A stretch of 64,000 nucleotides of DNA from JADZEM01 sp046328125 (GTDB lineage: Bacteria; Chloroflexota; UBA6077; JACCZL01). Below are positions 54,213 through 62,769 of this stretch, piece by piece. The notes beneath the pieces were generated by a model. The model saw nothing but the letters and a program-made list of their open reading frames with translations, did no database searches and was not told the DNA's origin. Each line of letters opens with the position of its first letter. The first letter of the stretch is position 1. The stretch spans positions 1 through 64,000 of the forward strand of contig JAXLXF010000017.1 of the NCBI GenBank assembly GCA_046328125.1. The letters are read 5' to 3'. Position numbers and translations under genes: made by a program.

Positions 54213-57128
54213 CTAGCTCTCGCGCTCGGCCACGGATGACCAGGCATCGCGGTCGAGACGGAACAACACCGCGTCGGCGACGGCACGGGCGGTGGCCGGC
54301 CGGGGGCGGTCGGCAAGAAAACTGCTGTCCCCAAGCAGGCCGACGGCATGAACCTGCTCGACAGGCTCGCGACCGCCCTCACTTCCAAAGCGCAGCTCCA
54401 TCCGGCCGCGGACCAGGACGTATACGGCGTCAGAGCGGTCGGCACGACGGTACAGATCGGCGCCGGCCGGCAGCTCGACGCGAACGAGCACGTGTTCGAG
54501 TCGTTCGGCGGTCGATGGGCTGAGTGCGGAGAACGGATGCCGCTCACGCAGTCTGTGCACTGCGAGCCCGGCTGACGCGCCGCTGGCCTGCTCGAATGGT
54601 GCCATCTGATCGGCGTACAGTCGCGCGTACAGGCCGTCTCGCTGGATCAGATCGGCGTGCGAGCCCTGCTCCACGAGGCGGCCGTCGTCCAACACGAAGA
54701 TCACGTCGGCATCGACGATGGTCTCCAGACGGTGCGCCACTTTGATGATGGTCCGCTTCGGGCTGTCGGCGCGCAGCTGCTCCTGGACCCGGCGCTGATT
54801 GCTGGCGTCCAGCGCCGACGTGGCCTCGTCCAGAATCAGGAGCGACGGTCGCCTGAGGATCGCGCGGGCCAGTGCGATACGCTGTTGTTGCCCGCCCGAC
54901 AGGCCAATACCGCTCTGTCCGACGACGGTGTCGTATCCGTCCGGTAGCTGCATGATGAGCTCGTGCGCCGCCGCCTGGCGGGCTGCGCGCTGGACGGCCG
55001 CGTCTGAGACATCGTTCAGGCCGAACCGGATGTTCTCATGAACCGAGGCGTTCAACAGCATCGCGTCCTGGGGCACGAGCCCGATCTGGGTGCGGATCGA
55101 GTCGAGCGTAACATCGTCCAGCGAGACGCCGTCCCACGAGATCGCCCCGCGAGTCGGCGCGTACAGCCTCGGGAGGAGATGTAGGATGCTCGACTTGCCG
55201 GCGCCGCTCGGTCCGACGAACGCAACGGTGGACCCCGCCTGGATCGCCAGCGAGATGCCCTTCAGGACCGGCTTGCCGTCCGGGTAGGCGAACGTGACGT
55301 CGTCGAACCGCAGCGTTTCGCCCAGCGGGCCGACCGCGACGGCGTCCGGACGGTCCTCCTCGCCGGGCGTGTCGAGCAGCTCGACGGCTCGCTCGACGCT
55401 CGCCGAGGCCCCTGCCACCGACTGGGTGGCGGTCGAGATCTGCCCGATCGGCGCCATCAGCTGATTCAGGACGACGTAGAACGCCACCAGCGACCCTGGC
55501 GCGAGATCGCGGCCGCCGCTGACGACGATCGTGTAGCCGCCCACCATCAGGACCGCCACCTGGATTAGACCGAGCAGCAGGGCGCCACTTTGCGCCAGCA
55601 GGGCGCTCTCGCGGGCGAAGGCGCTGTTCAACTGACGGTGAATCTCCATGCGTCGGGTCAGCCGCTCGGCGAGGTACTGTCCGGCTCGATACACCTTGGC
55701 GACGACGTGCATCGACGCCGCCTCGTTCACACTCGCCGTCAGGTCGGACAAGCGCCGCACGCGTTCACGAGCAGCGGCGCGCCGGCCCTTGCGGCGTGCC
55801 ACGTGGATCACCGCCACGACTGGCAGGCCAGCCAGCGTCACGATCGCGAGCTTCGGCTCCAGCATGACGAGCAGGCCCGCGAAGCTCAGGATCGCGATGC
55901 TGCCAGAAACGAGCGGGATGACCGCGCGGGTGATGACGCCTTGCAGCGTCTCCACGTCGTTGACCACGCGCTGACTGACGTCGGTCGGGGCGCGGCGCGC
56001 GTAGTAGCTGACCGGCAGGCGGTTCAGGACCCGAACCAGGCGCGCGCGCAGGTCGAATCCCAGCGATTCTCCGACAACCGCGAGCATCACGCTCATGCCG
56101 AGCCGCGCCGCCGCGTTCGCCACGTAGAGCAGCCCCAGGAACGCGAGCAAGAGCACGAGTCCGTGGAGCTGTTCGGCGCCCTCTGCGATGACGTGCCCCT
56201 GTGGGCCGACGAACGGCAGTGCATGCGGGAGTGGACGGCGGGCCAGCACGTTGTCGATCAGAAAGCGAAAGCTGAGCGGCAGCGCGAGCGAGAAGACCAC
56301 CCCGACGAGCGAGCAGGCCAGAACCGCCAACCCGGTCCGCCAGTACGGGCGTGCAATTGGGACGAGCCGCCGGAGGGTCGGTACGAGCGACTGCTGCGCT
56401 TCAGACGAGGACGCCTCCAGCATCCGGCGCCAATCGCGGTCGGCGATAGCGAGCGGCATCCCATAGACATGCTCGAAGGCGTTGTCGTCGCCGGCGCGCG
56501 CCGATCTGAGCAAGCGACGATAGTGAGGCAGTCCGTGTCGGTCGATCGAGTACGACGCGAACGAGCAGGCAGCCGTAGACGCGAGCGCCGAGACCCGCGT
56601 GGACGACTCGGCGAGCAGCTCGGCGAGCGGCGGCAGAGCGCCGTCACGCAAGAGCTGGCGGCAGTGCTCGACCGCCTCCGCATGATACGACGACCGTCCC
56701 GATCTCGCGGCGACGTGACCCGCGAGCCCCTCGTCCCAGAACCGCGCGGCTGGTTCGCCGAGGCCCAGGCCATAGACGAGCAACGCCCGCGTGATCTCGA
56801 TCTCCGCGGCAACCGTCGGCGCTTCGGTGCCGTACGCCGACATGATGGTGATCTCTCTCGGAGCCGCTTCCGGCGGGAGCACCAGCCGGTTGTGCGGGTC
56901 GTCGGAAAGATCTGAACCATCGGCCGGCAGCTCGGCGACGTAGACGTCGACGGCCGGCAACGTCTCGGCGTCGATGTCGAGCCCCTCCGACGCCGCGGCC
57001 AGCGCTTCGGTGTATCGACTCGCGAGGTCGTCCAGGTCACGCGCGGCCTGCGAATACGGCTGGACGTGAAGCACCAGCCGGCCAACGCGGTGACGTTGCC
57101 AGTCCACTCTCGTGCTGGGCTCCGACAC
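54213..57128 (-). CDS. ABC exporter with N-terminal peptidase-MA-like and C-terminal cNMP-binding domains
   Basis: 971 aa, GTG start with GGAG eight bases upstream. Residues 1-240 are soluble and resemble a degenerate gluzincin (peptidase-MA-like) domain: FWDEGLAGHVAARSG matches the third-ligand helix, but no HExxH occurs. Residues ~250-560 are an ABC exporter membrane domain. Residues ~605-835 are the ATPase: Walker A GPSGAGKS (639-646), signature LSGGQ (743-747), Walker B LLILDE (763-768). Residues ~865-965 are a cyclic-nucleotide-binding domain with VYVLVRGRMEL and GLLGDSSFLADRPRPATARA. Half-transporter, so likely a homodimer. Substrate unknown; no precursor peptide was recognised nearby. 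Confidence 0.85.
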   Translation of the reverse strand: MSEPSTRVDWQRHRVGRLVLHVQPYSQAARDLDDLASRYTEALAAASEGLDIDAETLPAVDVYVAELPADGSDLSDDPHNRLVLPPEAAPREITIMSAYGTEAPTVAAEIEITRALLVYGLGLGEPAARFWDEGLAGHVAARSGRSSYHAEAVEHCRQLLRDGALPPLAELLAESSTRVSALASTAACSFASYSIDRHGLPHYRRLLRSARAGDDNAFEHVYGMPLAIADRDWRRMLEASSSEAQQSLVPTLRRLVPIARPYWRTGLAVLACSLVGVVFSLALPLSFRFLIDNVLARRPLPHALPFVGPQGHVIAEGAEQLHGLVLLLAFLGLLYVANAAARLGMSVMLAVVGESLGFDLRARLVRVLNRLPVSYYARRAPTDVSQRVVNDVETLQGVITRAVIPLVSGSIAILSFAGLLVMLEPKLAIVTLAGLPVVAVIHVARRKGRRAAARERVRRLSDLTASVNEAASMHVVAKVYRAGQYLAERLTRRMEIHRQLNSAFARESALLAQSGALLLGLIQVAVLMVGGYTIVVSGGRDLAPGSLVAFYVVLNQLMAPIGQISTATQSVAGASASVERAVELLDTPGEEDRPDAVAVGPLGETLRFDDVTFAYPDGKPVLKGISLAIQAGSTVAFVGPSGAGKSSILHLLPRLYAPTRGAISWDGVSLDDVTLDSIRTQIGLVPQDAMLLNASVHENIRFGLNDVSDAAVQRAARQAAAHELIMQLPDGYDTVVGQSGIGLSGGQQQRIALARAILRRPSLLILDEATSALDASNQRRVQEQLRADSPKRTIIKVAHRLETIVDADVIFVLDDGRLVEQGSHADLIQRDGLYARLYADQMAPFEQASGASAGLAVHRLRERHPFSALSPSTAERLEHVLVRVELPAGADLYRRADRSDAVYVLVRGRMELRFGSEGGREPVEQVHAVGLLGDSSFLADRPRPATARAVADAVLFRLDRDAWSSVAERES

Positions 57129-57220
57129 GGGCCGATCTCCGGTTGCTCCGTGCGGGCGCTTCCTGGCCGAGCCAAAACCGTCTACGTTCGCCTGTCCTGG
57201 GTGGTGAGCGCCGGTCGCGG

Positions 57221-57634
57221 TCAGGACGGCATCCGTCGGGTGATCTGACGGAGCACGATCCGGACGAGCATCGTTCGCACCAGTGGATTGGCAAGCAGCC
57301 GAGCGGCGACCGGCGCCAGCGCGACCGCCGAGTCGAGCGTCGAAGCGGCCCGACGGACGGCGCGCGGCGACCGCTGCGCCCGCCTGCTGCCCAGCCAGTA
57401 CCCGATGGTCCCGCCGACGAGCACAGCGGCGGCGCCGCCGCCCAGGACGGCGAGCTGACGAGCCGGCGGCACCATCGTCAGGAGCTGGTGACGCTGGGCG
57501 TCGGCCGGACCGTACGGCTCGGTCGCGGGATTCGCTCCCTCATATCCGAGCAGCTCGGGATCATGTACCTCGTCTGGCCGGTCCGTCGAGCCCTGTCCGA
57601 CCGCGTGAAGGGGTCTGTGCGAGTGCGCCACCAT
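57221..57634 (-). CDS. Small single-pass membrane protein, function unknown
   Basis: 137 aa from ATG 57634, supported by GGGAGG eight bases upstream. Residues 1-50 are hydrophilic, His- and Pro-containing. One TM helix is AVLGGGAAAVLVGGTIGYWL (~62-81), followed by a basic amphipathic C-terminal region with SRRAQRSPRAVRRAAS and RMLV-type repeats ending RITRRMPS-like. No family recognised. It lies 92 nt upstream of the ABC exporter gene on the same strand and may share its transcript. Confidence 0.6.
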   Translation of the reverse strand: MVAHSHRPLHAVGQGSTDRPDEVHDPELLGYEGANPATEPYGPADAQRHQLLTMVPPARQLAVLGGGAAAVLVGGTIGYWLGSRRAQRSPRAVRRAASTLDSAVALAPVAARLLANPLVRTMLVRIVLRQITRRMPS

Positions 57635-57727
57635 CGTGCCTGCCTCCCAGTGTGGTCCCACGCTCTGGAAAGGCAAGCCGCGTGCCGAGGTCGGGATTCT
57701 GCCGGGACGGCGTGCTGTCGGCCGGTG

Positions 57728-59209
57728 TCAGCGCTGGTACACCTCCAGCGCACGCTGGAGCACGACTTTCGCGGCCGGCGTCGCGAAGTCGGTGCCCGAC
57801 CCCTTCCGCTCCATGATGACGGCGATGGCCACACGTGGGTTGTCGGCCGGCGCGTAACCGACGAACCAGGAGTGCGGCGTGGTGCCGGTCTCGCCGGCCT
57901 CGGCGGTGCCGGTCTTGCCGCCGACCTTCACTCCGGCGATGGCGGCCGGGTGAGCGTACGCCGTGTCCACGCTCAACACCATCATCTCGTTCAGGGTCGA
58001 GTCGGCCGCCGCCGAGATCGCCCGTCCGAGCGTGCCGCCGGGGCTGCCGAGGGTCGTGCTCGCGCCGCCCGGCGAGCGCGCCTCGACGGCCACGTACGGA
58101 GCCGGCACGCTCCCGCCGTTCGCGACGGTCGCGGCGACCAGCGCCATCTGCATTGGCGTCACGGCGAGCTCGCCCTGCCCAAACGCGGTCTGCGCCAGTA
58201 GCGACGGATACCACTCGGTGCTGCCCTTGACCTGTCCGGCCTCCACCGGCAGCTCGAAGGGGACCGAGCGGCCGATCCAGAAGCGCTGCGCGTACTGCTC
58301 CAGCCGCTGAGAGGACGTACCGAGCGCGTCCTTCCAGGGGAACGGCGGCTTCAGACCGTCCGCAAGCGACAGCCCGGGCAGGCCGAGCTCGAGACCGGTC
58401 AGCGCGAACGTCCGATTGCACGACCAGGCGAACGCCTCCCGGAAATCCACCACCGGCAGCTGGGCGTGGTTCCGACAGTCCACCGTCAGACCGTCGATCT
58501 GGATCGGATCGACGCAGCGAAACTTCGCGCGCGGGTCCACGATGCCCAGGTCGAGCGCCGCTCCCGCCGTCACCACCTTGAACACCGACCCCGGCGTGTA
58601 GGTGGACTGGATCGCGCGGTCAACCAGGGGCCGGCCGGGGTCTGCGAGCAACGCATCCCAGCGCTCGTCAACCGTTCCGGGATCGAACGTTGGGGCGCTC
58701 GCCATCGCCAGCACCGCGCCGGTCTTCGGGTCGAGCACCACCACCGCGCCTGGCTGTCCGCCGAGCACGCGCACCGCCGCTTCCTGAATGCGGGCGTCCA
58801 CCGTCAGCGTGATATCGGACCCGACGGTCGGCTTGTGCAGCAGCGACGACCAGAGGCGCTCGAACGGGTTGGCCGAGCGCGCCCCGCTCAGGTAGTCGTC
58901 GTACCGCGACTCGATCCCGATGTTGCCGAAGCGCTCGGAGTGGTAGCCGACGAGGTGGGCGAGGCCCGGCGTCGGGTAGGTCCGCTCGCTGCCGCCGTCC
59001 GCCTGCGCGACGTTCTCCGCGAGCGCCCGTCCGGTCCGGTCCAGGATGCGGCCTCGAACCACCCGCCGCGCCTCCTCGGCGATTCGCGGATTCGTGGCCC
59101 GCGCCAGGATCTCGTCCTGGCGGAAGAACTGCCAGAAGCCGAGCGCCAGCGCCACCATCACGAAGCCGGACAACAAGACCAGCTGCAGCCCGGCCAGATT
59201 ACGCTGCAC
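57728..59209 (-). CDS. pbpA: Class B penicillin-binding protein transpeptidase (PbpA-like)
   Basis: Cross-links peptidoglycan together with the adjacent SEDS protein. 493 aa from GTG 59209; a GTG at 59215 lies within the RBS GGAGG. One N-terminal TM is at ~8-30. The short dimerisation region has RGRILDRTGRALAE. Transpeptidase motifs: STYTPGSVFK with S208 and K211, SCN at 263-265, and GGKTGTAE. Size and sequence match mycobacterial PbpA. It overlaps the 3' end of the SEDS gene by 11 nt. Confidence 0.94.
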   Translation of the reverse strand: MQRNLAGLQLVLLSGFVMVALALGFWQFFRQDEILARATNPRIAEEARRVVRGRILDRTGRALAENVAQADGGSERTYPTPGLAHLVGYHSERFGNIGIESRYDDYLSGARSANPFERLWSSLLHKPTVGSDITLTVDARIQEAAVRVLGGQPGAVVVLDPKTGAVLAMASAPTFDPGTVDERWDALLADPGRPLVDRAIQSTYTPGSVFKVVTAGAALDLGIVDPRAKFRCVDPIQIDGLTVDCRNHAQLPVVDFREAFAWSCNRTFALTGLELGLPGLSLADGLKPPFPWKDALGTSSQRLEQYAQRFWIGRSVPFELPVEAGQVKGSTEWYPSLLAQTAFGQGELAVTPMQMALVAATVANGGSVPAPYVAVEARSPGGASTTLGSPGGTLGRAISAAADSTLNEMMVLSVDTAYAHPAAIAGVKVGGKTGTAEAGETGTTPHSWFVGYAPADNPRVAIAVIMERKGSGTDFATPAAKVVLQRALEVYQR

Positions 59210-60524
59210 GGTCACCTCCGGCCGGCGCGAGCGATCGCTGCCGCTCGGCGGAGACGGTCAGCAGCAGCCCGAGCACCACGAAGTTTGCCAGCACCGAGCT
59301 GCCGCCGTAGCTGAGCAGCGGCAGGGTGACTCCGGTCAGCGGGATCAACTTGAGGGTGCCGCCGAGGATCACCAGCGCCTGGATGCTCACGACCGAGGTC
59401 AGCCCGGCCGCCAGCAGCGAGGCGAACGGGTCGGCGGCCAGCATCGCCACCCGCAAGCCGCGGTGGGCGAACACCACGTACAGCCCGACGACGGCCAGCG
59501 TGCCGGCCAGCCCCAGCTCCTCGCCGACGGCCGCGATCATGAAATCGGTGTGGACGGCCGGCACGTAGCCGGGATAGCCCTGCCCCAGACCGCTCCCGAG
59601 GATGCCGCCCGCCGCCAGCGCCGTCAGCCCCTGGACGAGCTGGTAGCCGGTCGTGCTCGCGGTGGCCCACGGATCGAGCCAGGTCTCGACCCGGATCTTG
59701 ACGACGCTGAACAGGCGATAGAGCAGGTCGGCGCCGAGCACGAAGAACGCCAGGCTCCCGAGCACGTAGGTGAGCCGGCCGGTCGCCACGAACACCATCG
59801 CCAGGAAGAGACCGAAGAGCAGCAGCGCCGCCCCGAGATCGCGCTGGAGCACGACCAGCCCGAGCGCGAGCGCCAGCATCACCAGCAGCGGCGCGAGGTA
59901 CGGCAGTGGCGGCAGCGCGATCGGCCCGACCCGCACGCTCGAAAGAGTGAGCAGCTCGCGGTAGTCGTCCAGGTACGCCGCGAAGAAGACCACCAGGAGC
60001 ACCTTCAGGATCTCGGATGGCTGGAAGTAGACCCCCCCGGCGCCGAGCCAGAGCCGAGCGCCGCTGCCGTTCGGGTCGATCCCGAACACGAAGGTCGACA
60101 GAACGAGGAGCAGTCCGAGCGCGGCCCAGGTGTAGCGGTACTGCCGAAGCCACTCGACGCTGGGCAGGCCGACCAGCGTGACGAGCAGCGCCACGGTTCC
60201 CAGCCCGACCCAGATCGCCTGCCGGGTCGCCAGGCTCGGCTCCAGGCGGGCGACCATCACCATGCTCAGCGCGGCCAGCATCGCGGCGGTCGGCAGCAGC
60301 ACCTGATCGGCGCGGGGGTGGCGCAGGGTCAGCCAGATGTGGACCACGAACAGCGACGCCGCCAGCACCGCGACCATCGCCCGGTCGAGGTCGCCCGGCG
60401 CCTCGCCGTGCGCCAGCGCGGTGACGGTCAGACCGGTCGCCAGCAGCAGGACCGGAAAGACGAGCAGGAACAGCTCCAGCCAGCGCGGGCGCGCCCCTCG
60501 CAGTAGCGCCGAGACGCCGCTCAT
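59199..60524 (-). CDS. rodA: SEDS peptidoglycan polymerase (RodA/FtsW family)
   Basis: 441 aa polytopic membrane glycosyltransferase. ATG 60524 has GGGGAG nine bases upstream; the longer frame upstream is out of register with the FhaB gene and not real. About ten TM helices. Conserved SEDS motifs: GSGARLWLGAGGVYFQPSEI, QRDLGAALLLF, VHTDFMIAAVGEELGLAG and PLLSYGGSSVLANFVVLGLL. RodA is favoured over FtsW by the adjacent PbpA. Its ATG overlaps the stop of a 39-aa ORF (ATGA). Confidence 0.93.
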   Translation of the reverse strand: MSGVSALLRGARPRWLELFLLVFPVLLLATGLTVTALAHGEAPGDLDRAMVAVLAASLFVVHIWLTLRHPRADQVLLPTAAMLAALSMVMVARLEPSLATRQAIWVGLGTVALLVTLVGLPSVEWLRQYRYTWAALGLLLVLSTFVFGIDPNGSGARLWLGAGGVYFQPSEILKVLLVVFFAAYLDDYRELLTLSSVRVGPIALPPLPYLAPLLVMLALALGLVVLQRDLGAALLLFGLFLAMVFVATGRLTYVLGSLAFFVLGADLLYRLFSVVKIRVETWLDPWATASTTGYQLVQGLTALAAGGILGSGLGQGYPGYVPAVHTDFMIAAVGEELGLAGTLAVVGLYVVFAHRGLRVAMLAADPFASLLAAGLTSVVSIQALVILGGTLKLIPLTGVTLPLLSYGGSSVLANFVVLGLLLTVSAERQRSLAPAGGDRAA

Positions 60525-60640
60525 CGGCAGGTGCTCCCCGGCTCGTCGCCCACGATCCTGGCGTGCACGTCCACGATCCCGGCGTCCGCGTTCATGGGCA
60601 CGGTCACGGCGTCCCTGAGTTGGCGACGGACGGGGATCAT
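60521..60640 (-). CDS. 39-aa ORF coupled between fhaB and rodA
   Basis: Starts ATG 60640, overlapping the fhaB stop by ATGA, and stops at 60521, overlapping the rodA ATG by ATGA. The product begins MIPVRRQLRDAVTVPMNADA and ends DEPGSTCR. Nearly every codon ends in G or C, as in the real genes around it. No membrane segment or recognised domain. It occupies the position of the phosphatase gene pstP in the mycobacterial fhaA-fhaB-pstP-rodA-pbpA cluster but does not resemble it. It could be a genuine small protein or a translational relay. Confidence 0.6.
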   Translation of the reverse strand: MIPVRRQLRDAVTVPMNADAGIVDVHARIVGDEPGSTCR

Positions 60641-61086
60641 GGCGCCAGCCGAAGTCGGACGTCGCCGATAGCCACCACATCGCCCATCGACAGGCCAACC
60701 TCGCCGTGGACCGGCCGCTCGTTGAGCGCGGTGCCGTTCGTGCTGCCCCGGTCGGAGAGCCACCAGCGCCCATCCCGCCGAACGATGGCGGCGTGCTCGG
60801 CGGAGATGAAGGTGCCGTCGATCACGATGGTGTTCTGCTGTGCCCGCCCGATTCTCGTCACCGAGCGCAGCGGCAGCGCGTCGCCGACCGCGAGGCCGGT
60901 GTCGCCCGGGTCGAGGACGATCAGGCGGGTCGGGCTGGCAGGGCCGACAGCGGCCAGCTGAGGCTGCGAGAGGCGTCGAAGCTCGCGCGCGGCGGCCAGC
61001 GCGACCGACGCGAGGAACAGGTAGAGGAGCGCCACCAGCACCAGGCGCAGCAGCAGGACGATCGCCTCGGCCGAGAGCTCGAACAT
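60637..61086 (-). CDS. fhaB: Membrane-anchored FHA-domain protein (FhaB-like)
   Basis: 149 aa. N-terminal TM helix at ~9-31, then an FHA phosphothreonine-binding domain (~75-149). Conserved residues: TRIGRAQQNTIVI, ISAEHAAIVR and DRGSTNGTALN. Architecture and position match mycobacterial FhaB (FipA), which links kinase signalling to divisome and elongasome assembly. It lies 27 nt downstream of fhaA and overlaps the 39-aa ORF. No Ser/Thr kinase is encoded in this window. Confidence 0.9.
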   Translation of the reverse strand: MFELSAEAIVLLLRLVLVALLYLFLASVALAAARELRRLSQPQLAAVGPASPTRLIVLDPGDTGLAVGDALPLRSVTRIGRAQQNTIVIDGTFISAEHAAIVRRDGRWWLSDRGSTNGTALNERPVHGEVGLSMGDVVAIGDVRLRLAP

Positions 61087-61113
61087 GCGCGGTCCAGGCC
61101 GTTCGCGGCGCCG

Positions 61114-61959
61114 CTAGCGCCAGTCCGGGCGCGATGCCGGAGCTGACCCACCGCCCAGCCTGACCTCGATCTGGTAGCCGCCGAGCGAGAGTCGGTCGCC
61201 GTCCGTCAACAGGTCCTCGGCGACGGCCCGTCCGGAGACGGCGATGCCGTTGGTGCTGCCCAGGTCTCGCACGACCGGGCCGGCCGGCTCCCGCACGATC
61301 TGCGCGTGATACCGCGAGACGCGCGAGTCCGAGATCACCACGTCGTTGTCGAGCGCACGCCCCATCCGAACGGAGCCGTTCGTCACGTCCACGTGCCGGC
61401 CGTCCTCCAGAAGCAGTACGAGCCGCTGAGATGCCGGTCTGGGCGCTTTGGCACTGTCCGGCCGGTGGACACGCGGCAACAAGGCCGTCGCGACCAGCGG
61501 CGCGACTGGGCGAGTCATGGGGCCGTCGTCCAGCTCGGTCATACGCGCGCCCACTCGCATTGCCCGCCGCCGCACGGCCGGGTCGGGGTGAAGGGTCACC
61601 ACGATCTCGCCCATCGGGATCAGGCTGCGCTCGTCGGCGTACTCGGCGAGGTAGCGTGCGATCCGCGTCTCGAGCCCGACCCTGACCGCCTCGAGCTCGG
61701 CGAAGTCGTCTGGATGAAGCGCGATCGAGAAGGCGTTCGGCACCTCGATTCCGTCAGGACCGACCATGCGGCGCTGCTGCATCGCACGCGCGGCGGCCTT
61801 CGCCAGCTCGATGGGCTGGAGACGCTGGCGAAAGACCGTGCGAGCGCCGCCCTCGACGGCTTGCTGGAGCCAGCTCTCGATTCGACCCAGCACGTTCGGC
61901 ACGTCTGTACCGCCACCTTCGAGCGCGGACCTGGCGCCCGCCGCTGCTGCCTGATTCAT
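61114..61959 (-). CDS. fhaA: FhaA-like protein (DUF3662 + FHA)
   Basis: 281 aa, soluble. The N-terminal FhaA domain (DUF3662) spans ~22-140: VLGRIESWLQQAVEGGAR, PIELAKAAARAMQQRRMV, VPNAFSIALHPDDFA. A linker is followed by a C-terminal FHA domain with VRMGRALDNDVVISDSRVSR, YHAQIV and DLGSTNGIAVSG. In mycobacteria FhaA interacts with PbpA/RodA and MviN. First gene of the cluster. The ATG has no strong RBS; a GTG at residue 20 is possible. The 210 bp before it show nothing clear. Confidence 0.9.
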   Translation of the reverse strand: MNQAAAAGARSALEGGGTDVPNVLGRIESWLQQAVEGGARTVFRQRLQPIELAKAAARAMQQRRMVGPDGIEVPNAFSIALHPDDFAELEAVRVGLETRIARYLAEYADERSLIPMGEIVVTLHPDPAVRRRAMRVGARMTELDDGPMTRPVAPLVATALLPRVHRPDSAKAPRPASQRLVLLLEDGRHVDVTNGSVRMGRALDNDVVISDSRVSRYHAQIVREPAGPVVRDLGSTNGIAVSGRAVAEDLLTDGDRLSLGGYQIEVRLGGGSAPASRPDWR

Positions 61960-62169
61960 TATCGCGCCGCCGCCCGCCCGAATGGAATCGTCGGATCGAC
62001 GGCAAGGGAGCGGTACGGGAGGACTGCGTCACCCCGCCGTCTACATAACGCGCGTACGCAAGATGAGCTCCGCTACGCGCGGGGAGTCGCGGGAGTTGGC
62101 GTTCGGGCTACGTGCGGCTCGGATGAGCGCCTCTGCGCGGGGATGCGGAGAAGCGCGGGTGGCCGGTCG

Positions 62170-62595
62170 TCAGGAGAGAGCGCGAGAGCCCGGCCGCCAG
62201 CGCGCCGCCACGATCCGCAGCAGCTCTCGCAGCTCGGCGCGGTCGTCCGTGGACAGGCGCTCGTCGGCGAGCACCGCCGCGATGTCGCCCAGGCTCTGGT
62301 CCCAGCCGCCGAGTCTGGCGATCGACTCCGGGCAGAGGCCGGCCGCCACCAGCAGCCGCTCGACGTCGACCGGCCCGGCCTCGACCGACTCGGCCAGCGA
62401 CAGGACGACCTTTCGGCTCGGCAGGCTGCTCGACCCCGCCGACGCTCGCTCCAGGCGGTTGACGTAGGCCGGATCGACGCCAGCCCGCCGGGCGAGCTGA
62501 TTCTGCGATAGGCCCATCCGGACGCGCAGGGAGCGCAGGAGGGCGCCAAACGGGTGTGCCTCGACCATGACCATGACCGATTGTCGCAGATGCAT
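62170..62595 (-). CDS. XRE-family transcriptional regulator
   Basis: Up to 141 aa; starts at ATG 62595, 62574 or 62568 are all possible. The N-terminal HTH is GALLRSLRVRMGLSQNQLAR followed by RAGVDPAYVNRLERA. The C-terminal half (~75-141) is helical with no recognised ligand domain. It is divergent from acpS; the intervening region carries two copies of TGACTG-N3-GTCA, which may be its operator. Its stop is 210 nt upstream of fhaA. Confidence 0.88.
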   Translation of the reverse strand: MHLRQSVMVMVEAHPFGALLRSLRVRMGLSQNQLARRAGVDPAYVNRLERASAGSSSLPSRKVVLSLAESVEAGPVDVERLLVAAGLCPESIARLGGWDQSLGDIAAVLADERLSTDDRAELRELLRIVAARWRPGSRALS

Positions 62596-62632
62596 TGACC
62601 GCGAGGCAATACTCTAGCCCATCCTGGGGATA

Positions 62633-62670
62633 AGTGACTGGTTGTCAACACCTTAGTGACTGACAGTCAA
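62633..62670. promoter_or_regulatory. Tandem operator-like repeat between xre and acpS
   Basis: AGTGACTG-N3-GTCAA occurs at 62633-62648 and again at 62655-62670, period 22 bp (two helical turns). Each copy contains the imperfect palindrome TGAC-N5-GTCA. Position in the divergent promoter region suggests the binding site of the adjacent XRE protein. Confidence 0.55.
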
Positions 62671-62716
62671 TAGGCGTGAACAGAACATGAACGACTCGAT
62701 TTCAAGGCGGGCGCTG

Positions 62717-62722
62717 TATACT
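62717..62722 (+). promoter_or_regulatory. acpS -10 element
   Basis: TATACT preceded by CTG, 47 nt upstream of the acpS GTG. No -35 match. It lies 47 bp downstream of the tandem operator-like repeat. Confidence 0.45.
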
Positions 62723-62769
62723 GCCGACCCCGGCTCAGACAGCCGGTGCAATTGGAGGGCATCCCGAGC

